From SBBV01 sp036555425 (GTDB lineage Bacteria; Pseudomonadota; Alphaproteobacteria; Bin65): a DNA stretch of 32,046 nucleotides. The notes below the pieces were generated by a model. The model searched no databases. It saw only the letters and a list, made by a program, of their open reading frames with translations, and was not told where the DNA came from. Location of the stretch: contig DATBLL010000189.1 in NCBI GenBank assembly GCA_036555425.1, positions 1 through 32,046 of the forward strand. The letters run 5' to 3'. Numbering within the stretch: position 1 is the stretch's first letter; the number at the start of each line of letters is the position of its first letter. Made by a program: the position numbers and the translations under genes. Below are positions 1-7,968 of this stretch, in pieces.

Positions 1-7
1 TCAGCCC

Positions 8-202
8 ATGTCCACCTTCCTTCTCATCGCGGCCATCGTGTGCGCGCTCGGCGCCGTGGCGTCGCTGCTGACCGGCGTCATCGGCATGTCCGGCCGCGAG
101 TTCAACAGCAAGTACGGCAACAAGCTGATGCGCGCGCGCGTCGGCTTCCAGTTCGCGGCTGTGGCGCTGCTCTTCTTGTACTGGCTCTCGCTGAAGCCAT
201 AA
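8..202 (+). CDS. Small HIG1-like twin-transmembrane protein
   Basis: This 64-residue protein has two hydrophobic helices, at about residues 3-25 and 42-61. They are joined by a short polar loop that runs into GNKLMRARVGFQ. The two-helix plan with an N-K-L-M-R-x-R-V segment before the second helix resembles the HIG1/twin-transmembrane family common in Alphaproteobacteria. Mitochondrial HIG1 relatives associate with respiratory complexes; no role can be read from this sequence itself. It stops 11 bases before the cobalamin adenosyltransferase gene, so the two are probably co-transcribed. The start lies only 7 bases from the window edge, so its ribosome-binding site cannot be judged. The family call is tentative but a real gene is likely. 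Confidence 0.75.
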   Translation: MSTFLLIAAIVCALGAVASLLTGVIGMSGREFNSKYGNKLMRARVGFQFAAVALLFLYWLSLKP

Positions 203-213
203 GCTTCGGCGCC

Positions 214-783
214 ATGGTGAAGCTCGACAAGATCTACACGCGCGGCGGCGACAAGGGGCAGACCTCGCTCGGCGACGGCACGCGCGTCGCCAAGCACGAT
301 CCGCGCGTCGACGCCTACGGCACCGTCGACGAGTGCAACAGCATCCTCGGCCTTGCGCGCCTCCACATGGCCGGCGACGCCGAGGCCGATGCGATGCTGG
401 GGCGCATCCAGAACGATCTCTTCGATTTGGGCGCCGATCTCTGCACGCCCGAGCAGGAGAATCCGAAATGGCCGCCGCTGCGCATCGTCGCCGCGCAGAC
501 CGAGCGGCTCGAGCGCGAGATCGACGCGATGAACGAGAAGATCCCGCCGCTCAAATCCTTTGTCCTGCCGGGCGGGTCGGAGGCGGCGGCGTGGCTGCAT
601 TTGGCGCGCACCGTCGCGCGCCGCGCCGAGCGCGAGATTACGGCGCTGGCCGAGGTTCAGCCGATCAGCCCCGAGGCGGTCAAATACATCAACCGGCTGT
701 CGGATCATCTCTTTGTCATGGCGCGCCGGCTCAACGCCAACGGCGCCGGCGACGTGCTCTGGGTGCCGGGAAAGAACCGGTAG
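214..783 (+). CDS. pduO: Cob(I)yrinic acid a,c-diamide adenosyltransferase, PduO type
   Basis: This 189-residue enzyme transfers the 5'-deoxyadenosyl group of ATP to cob(I)alamin, making adenosylcobalamin in the cytoplasm. The N-terminal YTRGGDKGQTSLGDG (about residues 8-22) is the ATP-binding signature of PduO-type (MMAB-like) enzymes. The C-terminal RLSDHLFVMARRLN and the ARRAERE segment carry the family's conserved Arg and Asp residues, and the length matches the family (about 185-195 aa). The ATG at 214 was chosen because the family starts M-V-K-L-x-K-I-Y-T-R; the frame is open further upstream but that stretch is out-of-frame sequence of the preceding gene. In other Alphaproteobacteria this enzyme serves methylmalonyl-CoA mutase and similar B12 enzymes. 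None of those is in the window. Confidence 0.93.
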   Translation: MVKLDKIYTRGGDKGQTSLGDGTRVAKHDPRVDAYGTVDECNSILGLARLHMAGDAEADAMLGRIQNDLFDLGADLCTPEQENPKWPPLRIVAAQTERLEREIDAMNEKIPPLKSFVLPGGSEAAAWLHLARTVARRAEREITALAEVQPISPEAVKYINRLSDHLFVMARRLNANGAGDVLWVPGKNR

Positions 784-942
784 CGGCTGGGCGGAGATGC
801 CGCCGCGCGGGAACGCACCCGCGCAACGAGTATCTGCAAAGAAACCGCTGCCCACCCGAATTAGGGCGCGCTCTTGCGTGTTCAGAACAGAAGGCGTTCC
901 GCGCCGCCGGTTCCGGTTGCCGGATGGCATACCAGGCGATTA

Positions 943-971
943 TTGTGCCAGACGCATGCCTCGCCTACACT
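943..971 (+). promoter_or_regulatory. Candidate sigma70-type promoter for the TRAP operon
   Basis: TTGTGC at 943-948 and TACACT at 966-971 are separated by 17 bases, the optimal spacing for a housekeeping promoter. They lie in the 269-base gap before dctP and would give a leader of about 75 bases. The rest of this gap shows no other recognisable signal. The call is inference from hexamer match and position only. Confidence 0.4.
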
Positions 972-1052
972 CCGGACCCGCGCGGACACGGAAGCCGGTC
1001 GACCACGAGCAAGCGTCCGCAACAATCGGCATTTTTCCCGGGAGGAAAGCCA

Positions 1053-2192
1053 ATGACCACCCAAGACGAGAAGCTCGTTGCCGCGCGCAAGAGCCGCCGC
1101 GGTTTCCTCAAGGCCGGCACGGCTGCGGCCGTTGCCGGAGCAGCGCTGGCGATGCCAAATATCTCGCGCGCCCAGACTACGACCCTGAAGATGCAGGGCT
1201 CGTGGGGCGCCAAGGACGTCTTCAACGAGATGGCGCAAGACTACATCGAGCGCGTCAACACGATGGCCGGCGGCCGGCTCAAGATCGACTACCTGCTCGG
1301 CGGCGCGGTCGTGCATCCTTTCAGCGTGTTCGACGCGGTCCACCAGGGCGTGCTCGACGGCGCGCATACGGTCACCGTCTATTGGTACGGCAAGCATAAG
1401 GCGGCGTCGCTGTTCGGCACCGGCCCGGTGTTCGGCTTCAACGCCAATGAGGGTCTCGGCTGGATCCACAACGGCGGCGGCAAGGAGCTGTTCGAAGAGC
1501 TCCAGACCCAGATCATGAAGGTCAACATCAAGAGCTTCTTCGCGATGCCGATGCCGACCCAGCCGCTCGGCTGGTTCAAGAAGCAGATCAAGAGCGCGGC
1601 CGATCTCAAAGGCCTCAAATACCGCACCGTTGGCCTGGCCGCCGACCTGTTCCAGGCCCTGGGCGCGGCCGTCTCGCAGCTGCCGGGCGGCGAGATCGTG
1701 CCGGCGATGGAGCGCGGCCGCATCGACGGGTTCGAGTTCAACAATCCGACCTCGGACCGCCGCTTCGGCGCCCAGGACGTGGCCAAGATCTACATGATGG
1801 GCAGCCACCACCAGGCCACCGAGTACTTCGAGATCATGTTCAACCGGACCAAGTTCAACGCCCTGCCCAAGGAGCAGCAGGCGATCCTGCAATACGGCGC
1901 CGAGGCCGTCTCCTCTGCCAACGAGTGGAAGGCGTACGACTATTACTCGAAGGACCTCGTGGAGCTCCGTGAGAAGGACAAGGTCCAGGTCTTCCGCACG
2001 CCGAAGGACGTGTTCGATGCGCAGATCAAGGCCTGGGACGGCCTCATCGCCGGCCTCGCCCAGGACCCCTTCATGAAGAAGGTGATGGACTCGCAGAAGG
2101 CGTGGGTGAAGCGGGTGGTGTACTACAGTCTCTTCAACGCGACCGACTACCGCGGCGCCTACGAGCATCATTTCGGAAAGCTGGCGCTCTAA
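1053..2192 (+). CDS. dctP: TRAP transporter substrate-binding protein (DctP family)
   Basis: This 379-residue periplasmic solute receptor is the substrate-capturing part of a TRAP transporter. The N-terminus has a twin-arginine signal: KSRRGFLKAG (about residues 13-22), a hydrophobic stretch, then SRAQT, so export by Tat is likely. The mature protein shows DctP-family landmarks: LKGLKYRTVG around residue 191, whose Arg normally binds the substrate carboxylate, and RIDGFEFNNP near residue 228, which matches the ligand or metal site of keto-acid-binding TakP-like receptors. A strong GGAGG lies about 8 bases before the ATG at 1053, which settles the start; the frame is open far upstream but unsupported. 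It is followed by dctQ, dctM and an amidase. The ligand is unknown; a carboxylate or keto acid is most likely. Confidence 0.93.
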   Translation: MTTQDEKLVAARKSRRGFLKAGTAAAVAGAALAMPNISRAQTTTLKMQGSWGAKDVFNEMAQDYIERVNTMAGGRLKIDYLLGGAVVHPFSVFDAVHQGVLDGAHTVTVYWYGKHKAASLFGTGPVFGFNANEGLGWIHNGGGKELFEELQTQIMKVNIKSFFAMPMPTQPLGWFKKQIKSAADLKGLKYRTVGLAADLFQALGAAVSQLPGGEIVPAMERGRIDGFEFNNPTSDRRFGAQDVAKIYMMGSHHQATEYFEIMFNRTKFNALPKEQQAILQYGAEAVSSANEWKAYDYYSKDLVELREKDKVQVFRTPKDVFDAQIKAWDGLIAGLAQDPFMKKVMDSQKAWVKRVVYYSLFNATDYRGAYEHHFGKLAL

Positions 2193-2224
2193 GCTCGATC
2201 CGGACGATGCCGGCACTCTCGACA

Positions 2225-2252
2225 CGGGGCGGCGCCATCCAGCGCCGCCCCG
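2225..2252 (+). terminator. Intercistronic stem-loop between dctP and dctQ
   Basis: An 11-bp perfect GC stem (2225-2235 with 2242-2252) encloses a 6-base loop just after the dctP stop. Only a weak T-containing stretch follows, with no clean U-run. It is better read as an attenuating or mRNA-protecting hairpin that lets the receptor be made in excess over the membrane subunits than as a full terminator. The structure is seen directly; the role is inferred. Confidence 0.6.
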
Positions 2253-2340
2253 GCTTTGATTTGAGGGCCAAGCGCGGGCATCATCCGCCCCGGCGCCTGG
2301 ATTCGGGGCGGGCGCTCGAACGGCGCAGCGGAGCACGACC

Positions 2341-2946
2341 ATGAACGCTTTCTTGATCACCGTCGACAAGATCAGCGCCGGTATCGGCAAGACCTTCGGT
2401 TGGACGATCATCATCCTCACGCTTGGCGCGTCCTACGAAGTGATCGTCTCGTCGGGACCGGTCCGCGCCATCACCGGTTCGCTGCCGACCACCTGGGGCT
2501 ACGATTTCAGCTACATCATGTACGGCACCCTGCTCTTGATGACGGGCGCCTACACGCTCTCGCGCAACGGCCATGTGCGCGGCGACTTCCTCTACCGAAA
2601 TTGGCGCCCGCGCTTTCAGGCGGGCATGGATCTCACGATCTACATCGTGGGCTTCCTGCCCGCGATCCTGGCGCTGATCTATGCGGGCTATCAGTTTGCG
2701 GTTTATTCCTGGCAATTCAAGGAGAAGAGCATCTTCAGCCCGGCCGGCGTGCCGGTCTACACGCTGAAGACGCTGATCCCGATCGCCGCCACGCTGATGC
2801 TCGTCCAGGGCATCGCCGAGATGATCCGCTGCGTCATCTGCCTCAAGACCGGGGCTTGGCCGCAGCGCCTGGCCGACATCGAAGAGCTCGAAACCGCGAT
2901 CCTGCACGAGCAGCAGCGCCTGCAGGAGATCGAAGCCAAGAAGTAA
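2341..2946 (+). CDS. dctQ: TRAP transporter small permease subunit (DctQ family)
   Basis: This 201-residue membrane protein has four predicted helices (around residues 18-36, 55-72, 95-120 and 136-158) in the DctQ pattern. The polar stretch GHVRGDFLYRNWRPRF follows helix two; it is typical of DctQ proteins and is where they contact DctM. The C-terminal 35 residues (LADIEELETAILHEQQ and on) are charged and heptad-like, probably a short cytoplasmic coiled coil. It lies between the receptor and large-permease genes, 148 bases after dctP and 31 before dctM. The ATG at 2341 begins a natural amphipathic N-terminus; no strong Shine-Dalgarno is visible. The function, as the small subunit of the Na+- or H+-driven permease, comes from the family and context. 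Confidence 0.88.
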   Translation: MNAFLITVDKISAGIGKTFGWTIIILTLGASYEVIVSSGPVRAITGSLPTTWGYDFSYIMYGTLLLMTGAYTLSRNGHVRGDFLYRNWRPRFQAGMDLTIYIVGFLPAILALIYAGYQFAVYSWQFKEKSIFSPAGVPVYTLKTLIPIAATLMLVQGIAEMIRCVICLKTGAWPQRLADIEELETAILHEQQRLQEIEAKK

Positions 2947-2977
2947 GACTCGGGGCGTCCTGGGGGGAAATTGAACG

Positions 2978-4303
2978 ATGGATACGGCGGAAATCGGCAT
3001 CCTCATGCTGGCCATCTTCGTGGCCAGCATCTTCTTGGGCTTCCCCATTGCCTTCACCTTGCTGGCCTTGGGTTTCGGCTTCGGCTACGCGCTCAAGGGC
3101 GACATCATCTTCAATCAGGTCATCATCAAGGCCTACGAGATCACCACCAACGACGTGCTCGTGGCCGTGCCGCTCTTCCTGTTCATGGGCTATATCGTCG
3201 AACGAGCGAATATCCTCGACCGATTATTCCATTCGCTTCAAATCGCCGCGCGCAACGTGCCCGGCTCGCTCGCCGTCGCCACGCTGATCACCTGCTCGCT
3301 GTTCGCGACCGCGACCGGCATCGTCGGCGCGGTGGTGACGCTGATGGGTCTGCTCGCCTTCCCGGCAATGTTGAGGGTCGGTTACGACCAGAAACTTGCC
3401 TCGGGGGTGATCTGCGCCGGGGGATGCCTCGGCATTCTCATCCCACCCAGCGTTCTCCTGATCTTGTACGCGGCGCTCGCGGGAATCTCGGCCGTCCGCC
3501 TTTATGCCGGCGCGTTCATCCCCGGCTTCATGCTGGCCGGACTTTATGTCGTCTATGTCATCAGCCGCGTGGTCTTGAACCCCAGCCTCGCGCCGAAGCT
3601 GCCCAAATCCGAAACCGAGGTTCCGCTCGGGCAAATCCTCTATGAGTTGCTCACGTCCTTCTTCCCGCTAGCCATGCTGATTCTCCTGGTCCTCGGCGCG
3701 ATCATGTTCGGCTGGGCGACGCCGTCCGAGGCGGCGGCGGTCGGCGCGCTCGGCGCGATGGTGCTAGCCGCCGGATACGGGTCGCTGAACTTCCAGCGCC
3801 TGCGCGAGGCCGTCTACCTCACGGCGCGGACCACAGCCATGGTGTGCTGGCTGTTCATCGGCTCGTCGACCTTCGCCTCGGTCTTGGGCGATTACGGCGG
3901 CGATCAGCTCATCGCCGGCTTCTTCAAGGGCCTCGATCTCTCGCCCTGGCAATTCATGCTGGTCAGCCAGGTCATCATCTTCCTCCTCGGCTGGCCGCTC
4001 GAGTGGACCGAGATCCTCATCATCTTCGTGCCGATTTTCCTGCCGCTGCTGAAGATATACAACATCGATCCGATGTTGTTCGGCATCATGGTGGCGCTCA
4101 ACATCCAAACTGCATTTCTTTCGCCGCCCGTCGCGATGGCCTGCTTTTACTTGAAGGGCGTGGCCGGGAAACAAGTCACGATCAACACGATCTTCGCCGG
4201 CGCGATGCCCTTCATGTACATGATCTTCTTCGCCATGTTGCTGCTGTACATCTTCCCCGGCCTTGCGACGTGGCTGCCGTCCTATCTCTACGACGTAAGA
4301 TAG
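2978..4303 (+). CDS. dctM: TRAP transporter large permease subunit (DctM family)
   Basis: This 441-residue, strongly hydrophobic protein has about 12 helices and is the transport channel of the TRAP system, driven by an ion gradient. Landmarks include FLGFPIAFTLL near the N-terminus, AVPLFLFMGYIVERA (about residues 68-82), GGCLGILIPPSVLLILYA with its conserved IPPS (about 148-165), FGWATPSEAAAVG, and FLSPPVAMACFYLKGVAG near the C-terminus. These are the hallmark repeats of DctM/SiaM. The length fits the family (425-450). The start at 2978 is supported by a GGGGGGA tract about 10 bases upstream. It is co-transcribed with dctPQ and followed after 18 bases by an amidase, which suggests that the imported compound, or a relative of it, is hydrolysed inside the cell. 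Confidence 0.95.
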   Translation: MDTAEIGILMLAIFVASIFLGFPIAFTLLALGFGFGYALKGDIIFNQVIIKAYEITTNDVLVAVPLFLFMGYIVERANILDRLFHSLQIAARNVPGSLAVATLITCSLFATATGIVGAVVTLMGLLAFPAMLRVGYDQKLASGVICAGGCLGILIPPSVLLILYAALAGISAVRLYAGAFIPGFMLAGLYVVYVISRVVLNPSLAPKLPKSETEVPLGQILYELLTSFFPLAMLILLVLGAIMFGWATPSEAAAVGALGAMVLAAGYGSLNFQRLREAVYLTARTTAMVCWLFIGSSTFASVLGDYGGDQLIAGFFKGLDLSPWQFMLVSQVIIFLLGWPLEWTEILIIFVPIFLPLLKIYNIDPMLFGIMVALNIQTAFLSPPVAMACFYLKGVAGKQVTINTIFAGAMPFMYMIFFAMLLLYIFPGLATWLPSYLYDVR

Positions 4304-4321
4304 CGCCGGCACACCCAACGA

Positions 4322-5644
4322 ATGGATGACCTGCATCTCCTGACCGCGAGCGAAGCCGCGCGGCTCATCCGCGAGGGCCGCGTCACCTCGAAGGAGCTAG
4401 TGGAAGCGTGCCTGGCGCAAATCGATGCGCACGAACCCGAGGTGCAGGCCTGGCACTATCTCGACCGCAGATATGCGCTTGAGCAGGCCGAGACGGCCGA
4501 CGCGGCCCACAAGGCCGGCAAGCCCCACGGCCCGCTCCACGGCGTGCCGGTCGGCGTCAAGGACGTGTTCGACACGCGCGATATGCCGACCGAGAACGGC
4601 TGCGCGCTCCATGCGGGCCGCACGCCGCGCCACGACGCGGCCGCGGTCGCTCTCTTGCGCGAGGCCGGGGCCATCATCCTCGGCAAGACCGTCACGGCCG
4701 AGCTCGCCTATTACACGCCGGGCAAGACGCGCAATCCACACGATCCGCAACGCACGCCGGGCGGCTCCTCGAGCGGCTCGGCGGCGGCCGTCGCTGCCGG
4801 CATGGTGCCGTTGGCACTCGGGACGCAAACCAACGGCTCCACCATCCGCCCTGCTTCGTTCTGCGGCGTCTACGGCTACAAGCCCACGCACGGCCTCGTC
4901 TCGCGCCGGCATTGCCTCAGGCTCTCGCGCACGCTCGATCATGTTGGGCTCTTCGCGCGCACGCTCGAGGACATCGCGATCGCCGGCGAGGCGCTGATGC
5001 GCTTCGACGAGGAAGACCCGGACACGCGCCCCGCGGCGCCGCCGCCGCTCGTGCGCGTGCTGGCCGAGGAGCCGCCGGTCGAGCCCAAACTCGCCTTCGT
5101 CGAGACGCCCGCCTGGGATCAGGCCGAAGCCGTTGCGAAGGATGCCTTTGCCGAGCTGGCCGAGGTGCTCGGCGCCAAGGCTGAGCCGGTCGCGCTGCCC
5201 GAGTTCTTCGCCGAGGCCTGGCCCGCGCAGAAGACGATCATGGAAGCCGACATGGCGCACAATCTTCGCCGCGAATTCGAGCGGGGCCGCGAGAAGCTCT
5301 CGCCGGCGACGCAGCAGGCCATTGAGCGCGGGCGCGCGATCACGGCCAAGGATTATCTCGCGGCGCTGGCGCTCGCGCGCGATCTTGCCGCCGAGATCGA
5401 GGACATCACCTTCGCCTACGACGCGATCCTGACGCCGGCCGCGCCGGGCCCGGCGCCCGTGGGTCAAGCCACCGGCAATCCGGCGTTCTCGACGCTCTGG
5501 ACGCTCACCGGCGTGCCCGCGGTTTCGCTGCCCCTTCTCGCCGACGCGAACGGGTTGCCGATGGGCGTTCAGCTCGTCTCCCGCCGCGGCGACGATGCGC
5601 GCCTGCTGCGGACGGCAAGGTGGCTTGTGTCCGCCCTTTCGTAG
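4322..5644 (+). CDS. Amidase-signature family hydrolase
   Basis: This 440-residue cytoplasmic amidase has the complete Ser-cisSer-Lys triad of the amidase-signature family. Lys80 lies in GVPVGVKD, the cis-Ser is Ser149 in TPGGSSSGSAAAVAAG, and the nucleophile is Ser173 in LGTQTNGSTIRPASFCG. The 24-residue spacing between the two serines equals that in FAAH. TNG replaces the commoner T-x-G-G before the nucleophile, a variant of some small-amide amidases. GatA of tRNA amidotransferase can be excluded because no GatB or GatC is adjacent. It ends the TRAP operon, so a substrate such as an aliphatic amide, carbamate or ureide taken up by DctPQM is plausible but unproven. The ATG at 4322 begins at the expected family N-terminus (L-x-x-L-T-A-S-E). 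Confidence 0.9.
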   Translation: MDDLHLLTASEAARLIREGRVTSKELVEACLAQIDAHEPEVQAWHYLDRRYALEQAETADAAHKAGKPHGPLHGVPVGVKDVFDTRDMPTENGCALHAGRTPRHDAAAVALLREAGAIILGKTVTAELAYYTPGKTRNPHDPQRTPGGSSSGSAAAVAAGMVPLALGTQTNGSTIRPASFCGVYGYKPTHGLVSRRHCLRLSRTLDHVGLFARTLEDIAIAGEALMRFDEEDPDTRPAAPPPLVRVLAEEPPVEPKLAFVETPAWDQAEAVAKDAFAELAEVLGAKAEPVALPEFFAEAWPAQKTIMEADMAHNLRREFERGREKLSPATQQAIERGRAITAKDYLAALALARDLAAEIEDITFAYDAILTPAAPGPAPVGQATGNPAFSTLWTLTGVPAVSLPLLADANGLPMGVQLVSRRGDDARLLRTARWLVSALS

Positions 5645-5669
5645 GGGCGGGTCGGGAACCCGCCGCTAC
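5641..5669. repeat. GTAGGGG-type intergenic palindrome, probable bidirectional terminator
   Basis: A 12-bp inverted repeat (5641-5652 with 5658-5669, one mismatch) begins at the amidase stop codon and has a 5-base loop. It begins with GTAGGGGC and ends with CTAC, the look of a REP-like palindrome. It sits between convergent genes and could end transcription from both. A related-looking hairpin, also starting GTAGGGGC, lies at about 30880. Confidence 0.6.
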
Positions 5670-5688
5670 GCGATTCCGTTGAATGAAT

Positions 5689-5910
5689 TCAGCGCTGCGC
5701 CGCGAGCTCGCGCCCCTCGGAGGCCTCGCGCTTCTCGGCCGCCTCGCGTGTCGAGACGACGAGGTCCCACACCATCAGCACGATGCCGATGCCCATCACG
5801 AAATAGAGCGGCACCGCCTTGATGAGATAGGCGAGGCCGCCGAAATGGGCGATTGCTGCCGTCACCGCGATGAGCCCGCCGATCAGGTTCAGCCAGGAGA
5901 TGCTCTTCAT
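5689..5910 (-). CDS. Small two-helix membrane protein, unknown function
   Basis: This 73-residue protein begins MKSISWLNLIGG and has two hydrophobic helices (about residues 5-22 and 27-48). A charged C-terminal tail (STREAAEKREASEGRELAAQ) is probably helical and cytoplasmic. The ATG at 5910 is chosen over an in-frame ATG 42 bases upstream because GAAGGA lies about 8 bases before it. It resembles the many small alphaproteobacterial inner-membrane proteins with no known function; I recognise no family. It stands alone, convergent with the amidase and divergent from the etf operon. Confidence 0.65.
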   Translation of the reverse strand: MKSISWLNLIGGLIAVTAAIAHFGGLAYLIKAVPLYFVMGIGIVLMVWDLVVSTREAAEKREASEGRELAAQR

Positions 5911-5948
5911 AATGTGGTCCTTCGCTTTTGCGAGCGGGCTGCTCACGA

Positions 5949-5977
5949 CCAATATATCACTCGGGCTCGACTCTCAA
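5949..5977 (-). promoter_or_regulatory. Weak candidate promoter for the small membrane protein gene
   Basis: On the minus strand TTGAGA (complement of 5972-5977) and TATTGG (complement of 5949-5954) are 17 bases apart, inside a local AT-rich patch, about 40 bases before the gene start. The -10 match is poor. Confidence 0.3.
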
Positions 5978-6092
5978 CCGGCGCGGCGCGAGACCGGCTC
6001 CCCCGGGCGGCGAACTTGCCTCAGGGGGCGCCGTCCCACGCCCGTTCTATGGGCAATGCGCCTTACGCACATGCAATAGGGCGGTCATCCGA

Positions 6093-6121
6093 TTGACTCG
6101 CTGCCGTCATCTTCTTATTGT
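6093..6121 (+). promoter_or_regulatory. Candidate sigma70 promoter for etfBA-hbd
   Basis: TTGACT (6093-6098) and TATTGT (6116-6121) with a 17-base spacer form a good housekeeping promoter. The leader to etfB would be about 108 bases. The 325-base gap 5911-6235 holds this promoter and the weaker opposite one, and I see no gene in it. Confidence 0.5.
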
Positions 6122-6235
6122 GCGCTGCGAAATAAGCCCTCGCGGCCCGAACGGCCGGCGTGAGAAGGGCCTTGTGCCCCTCGGCGCCGGCGCCGTCTGG
6201 CATACCGCCCTCATTCCAGTTCGAAGCGTTAACCG

Positions 6236-6985
6236 ATGAAGCTCTTGGTCGCCGTCAAGCGCGTGGTCGACTACAACGTTAAGGTCCGGGTCAAGGCCGA
6301 CGGGACCGGCGTCGAGACCGCCAACGTCAAGATGTCGATGAATCCCTTCGACGAAATCGCCGTCGAAGAGGCGGTCCGGATGAAGGAGCAGGGCAAGGCC
6401 AAGGAGGTCGTCGCGGTCTCGATGGGCCCGGCCCAGTGCCAGGAGACGATCCGCACCGCGCTGGCCATGGGCGCCGACCGCGGCATCCACGTGCTCCACG
6501 AGGGCGAGCTGCAGCCGCTCGCCGTGGCCAAGCTCCTGAAAGCGATCGCCGACAAGGAGAAGCCCGACCTCGTCATCCTCGGCAAGCAGGCGATCGACGA
6601 CGACAGCAACCAGACCGGCCAAATGCTCGCGGCGCTCTTGGGCGTTTCGCAGGCGACCTTCGCCTCGAAGATCGCCGTGGCCGATGGCGGGCTCACGGTC
6701 ACGCGCGAGGTCGATGGCGGCCTCGAGACGATCAAGATCAAGCTGCCGGCCGTGGTCACGACCGATCTGCGCTTGAACGAGCCGCGCTACGCCTCGCTGC
6801 CCAACATCATGAAGGCGAAGAAGAAGCCGATCGAGCAGCTGAAGCCCGATCAGCTCGGCGTCGATCCGGCGCCGCGGCTCGTCACGCTCAAGGTCGTCGA
6901 GCCCGCCAAGCGCCAGGGCGGCGTCAAGGTGAAGACGGTTCAGGAGCTCGTCGACAAGCTCAAGAACGAAGCGAAAGTGATCTGA
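6236..6985 (+). CDS. etfB: Electron transfer flavoprotein beta subunit
   Basis: This 249-residue AMP-binding subunit of ETF carries electrons, with EtfA, from acyl-CoA dehydrogenases to ETF:quinone oxidoreductase. It starts MKLLVAVKRVVDYNVKVRVK, the classic EtfB N-terminus. The EtfB signature is present near the C-terminus: VTREVDGGLETIKIKLPAV and then DLRLNEPRYASLPNIMKAKKK (about residues 161-200). The length is exactly that of alphaproteobacterial EtfB. etfA follows after 13 bases. With no fixC or fixX nearby and an hbd gene downstream, this is the housekeeping beta-oxidation ETF and not nitrogen-fixation FixAB. Confidence 0.97.
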   Translation: MKLLVAVKRVVDYNVKVRVKADGTGVETANVKMSMNPFDEIAVEEAVRMKEQGKAKEVVAVSMGPAQCQETIRTALAMGADRGIHVLHEGELQPLAVAKLLKAIADKEKPDLVILGKQAIDDDSNQTGQMLAALLGVSQATFASKIAVADGGLTVTREVDGGLETIKIKLPAVVTTDLRLNEPRYASLPNIMKAKKKPIEQLKPDQLGVDPAPRLVTLKVVEPAKRQGGVKVKTVQELVDKLKNEAKVI

Positions 6986-6998
6986 GGAGAGCGGAAAC

Positions 6999-7949
6999 GT
7001 GGGCGTTCTGGTTCTGGCCGAGCACGACAACAAGGCGCTGAAATCGGCGACGCTCCACGCCGTCACCGCCGCGAAGGAGATCGACGCGGATGTGACCTTG
7101 CTCGTGGCCGGCCAGGGCTGCCGCGCCGTCGCCGAGGCCGCGGCCAGTGTGCAGGGTGTGACGAAGGTTCTGCTCGCCGAGGCGCCGGCGCTCGAGCATG
7201 CGCTGGCCGAGCCGCTCGCGGCGCTGCTCGTGCAGTTGGCACCCAATTATTCGCACATCCTCGCCGCCGCCACGACCACGGGCAAGAACGCGCTGCCCCG
7301 CGCGGCCGCCCTCCTCGACGTGGCGCAGATCTCCGATATCGCCGGCATCGAAAGCCCCGACACCTTCGTGCGCCCGATCTATGCCGGCAACGCGATGGCC
7401 ACGGTGCAGAGCAAGGACGCGAAGAAGGTCATCACCGTGCGCCAGACCGCGTTCGATGCCGCGTCCGCCGCCGGCGCCAGCGCCGCCATCGAGACCGTCG
7501 CGGCGGCGCCCGATCCCGGCCTTTCGAACTTCGCCGGGCAGGAGCTCACCAAAACCGAGCGCCCCGAGCTCACCGCCGCGCGCATCGTCGTCTCGGGCGG
7601 GCGCGGCATGCAGTCGGGCGACAATTTCAAGCTGCTCGAGGCCGTGGCCGACAAGCTCGGCGCCGCCGTCGGCGCCTCGCGCGCCGCAGTCGATGCCGGC
7701 TTCGTGCCCAACGACTACCAGGTGGGGCAGACCGGCAAGGTGGTGGCGCCGGAGCTCTACATCGCGGTCGGCATCTCGGGCGCCATCCAGCACTTGGCCG
7801 GCATGAAGGATTCGAAGGTCATCGTCGCCATCAACAAGGACGAAGAGGCCCCGATCTTCCAGGTGGCCGATTACGGCCTCGTCGCCGATCTCTTCAAGGC
7901 CGTGCCCGAATTCGCCGAGGCCCTCGGCAAAATCGAAATCCGGAAATGA
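6999..7949 (+). CDS. etfA: Electron transfer flavoprotein alpha subunit
   Basis: This 316-residue FAD-binding subunit of ETF pairs with EtfB. The N-terminal domain starts VLVLAEHDNKALKSATLHAVTAAKEI. The C-terminal FAD domain has GGRGMQSGDNF, GASRAAVDAGFVPNDYQVGQTGK and the EtfA signature LYIAVGISGAIQHLAGMKDS, followed by VIVAINKDEEAPIFQVADYGLV. All parts expected of a complete EtfA are present. Translation starts at a GTG at 6999 with GAGGAGAG about 8 bases upstream. The gene is co-transcribed with etfB and followed at once by 3-hydroxybutyryl-CoA dehydrogenase, a common alphaproteobacterial arrangement linking ETF to acyl-CoA oxidation. Confidence 0.97.
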   Translation: MGVLVLAEHDNKALKSATLHAVTAAKEIDADVTLLVAGQGCRAVAEAAASVQGVTKVLLAEAPALEHALAEPLAALLVQLAPNYSHILAAATTTGKNALPRAAALLDVAQISDIAGIESPDTFVRPIYAGNAMATVQSKDAKKVITVRQTAFDAASAAGASAAIETVAAAPDPGLSNFAGQELTKTERPELTAARIVVSGGRGMQSGDNFKLLEAVADKLGAAVGASRAAVDAGFVPNDYQVGQTGKVVAPELYIAVGISGAIQHLAGMKDSKVIVAINKDEEAPIFQVADYGLVADLFKAVPEFAEALGKIEIRK

Positions 7950-7968
7950 TCCGATGGATGGAAATCTC

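Noticed and set aside
882..2420. 512-codon minus-strand frame covering dctP
   Set aside because: A shadow of dctP; no motifs, and it overlaps a gene with a clear Tat signal and ribosome-binding site.
6236..7949. Reading etfBA as nitrogen-fixation fixAB
   Set aside because: No fixC, fixX or nif genes nearby; the pair is followed by 3-hydroxybutyryl-CoA dehydrogenase as in the beta-oxidation ETF operon.
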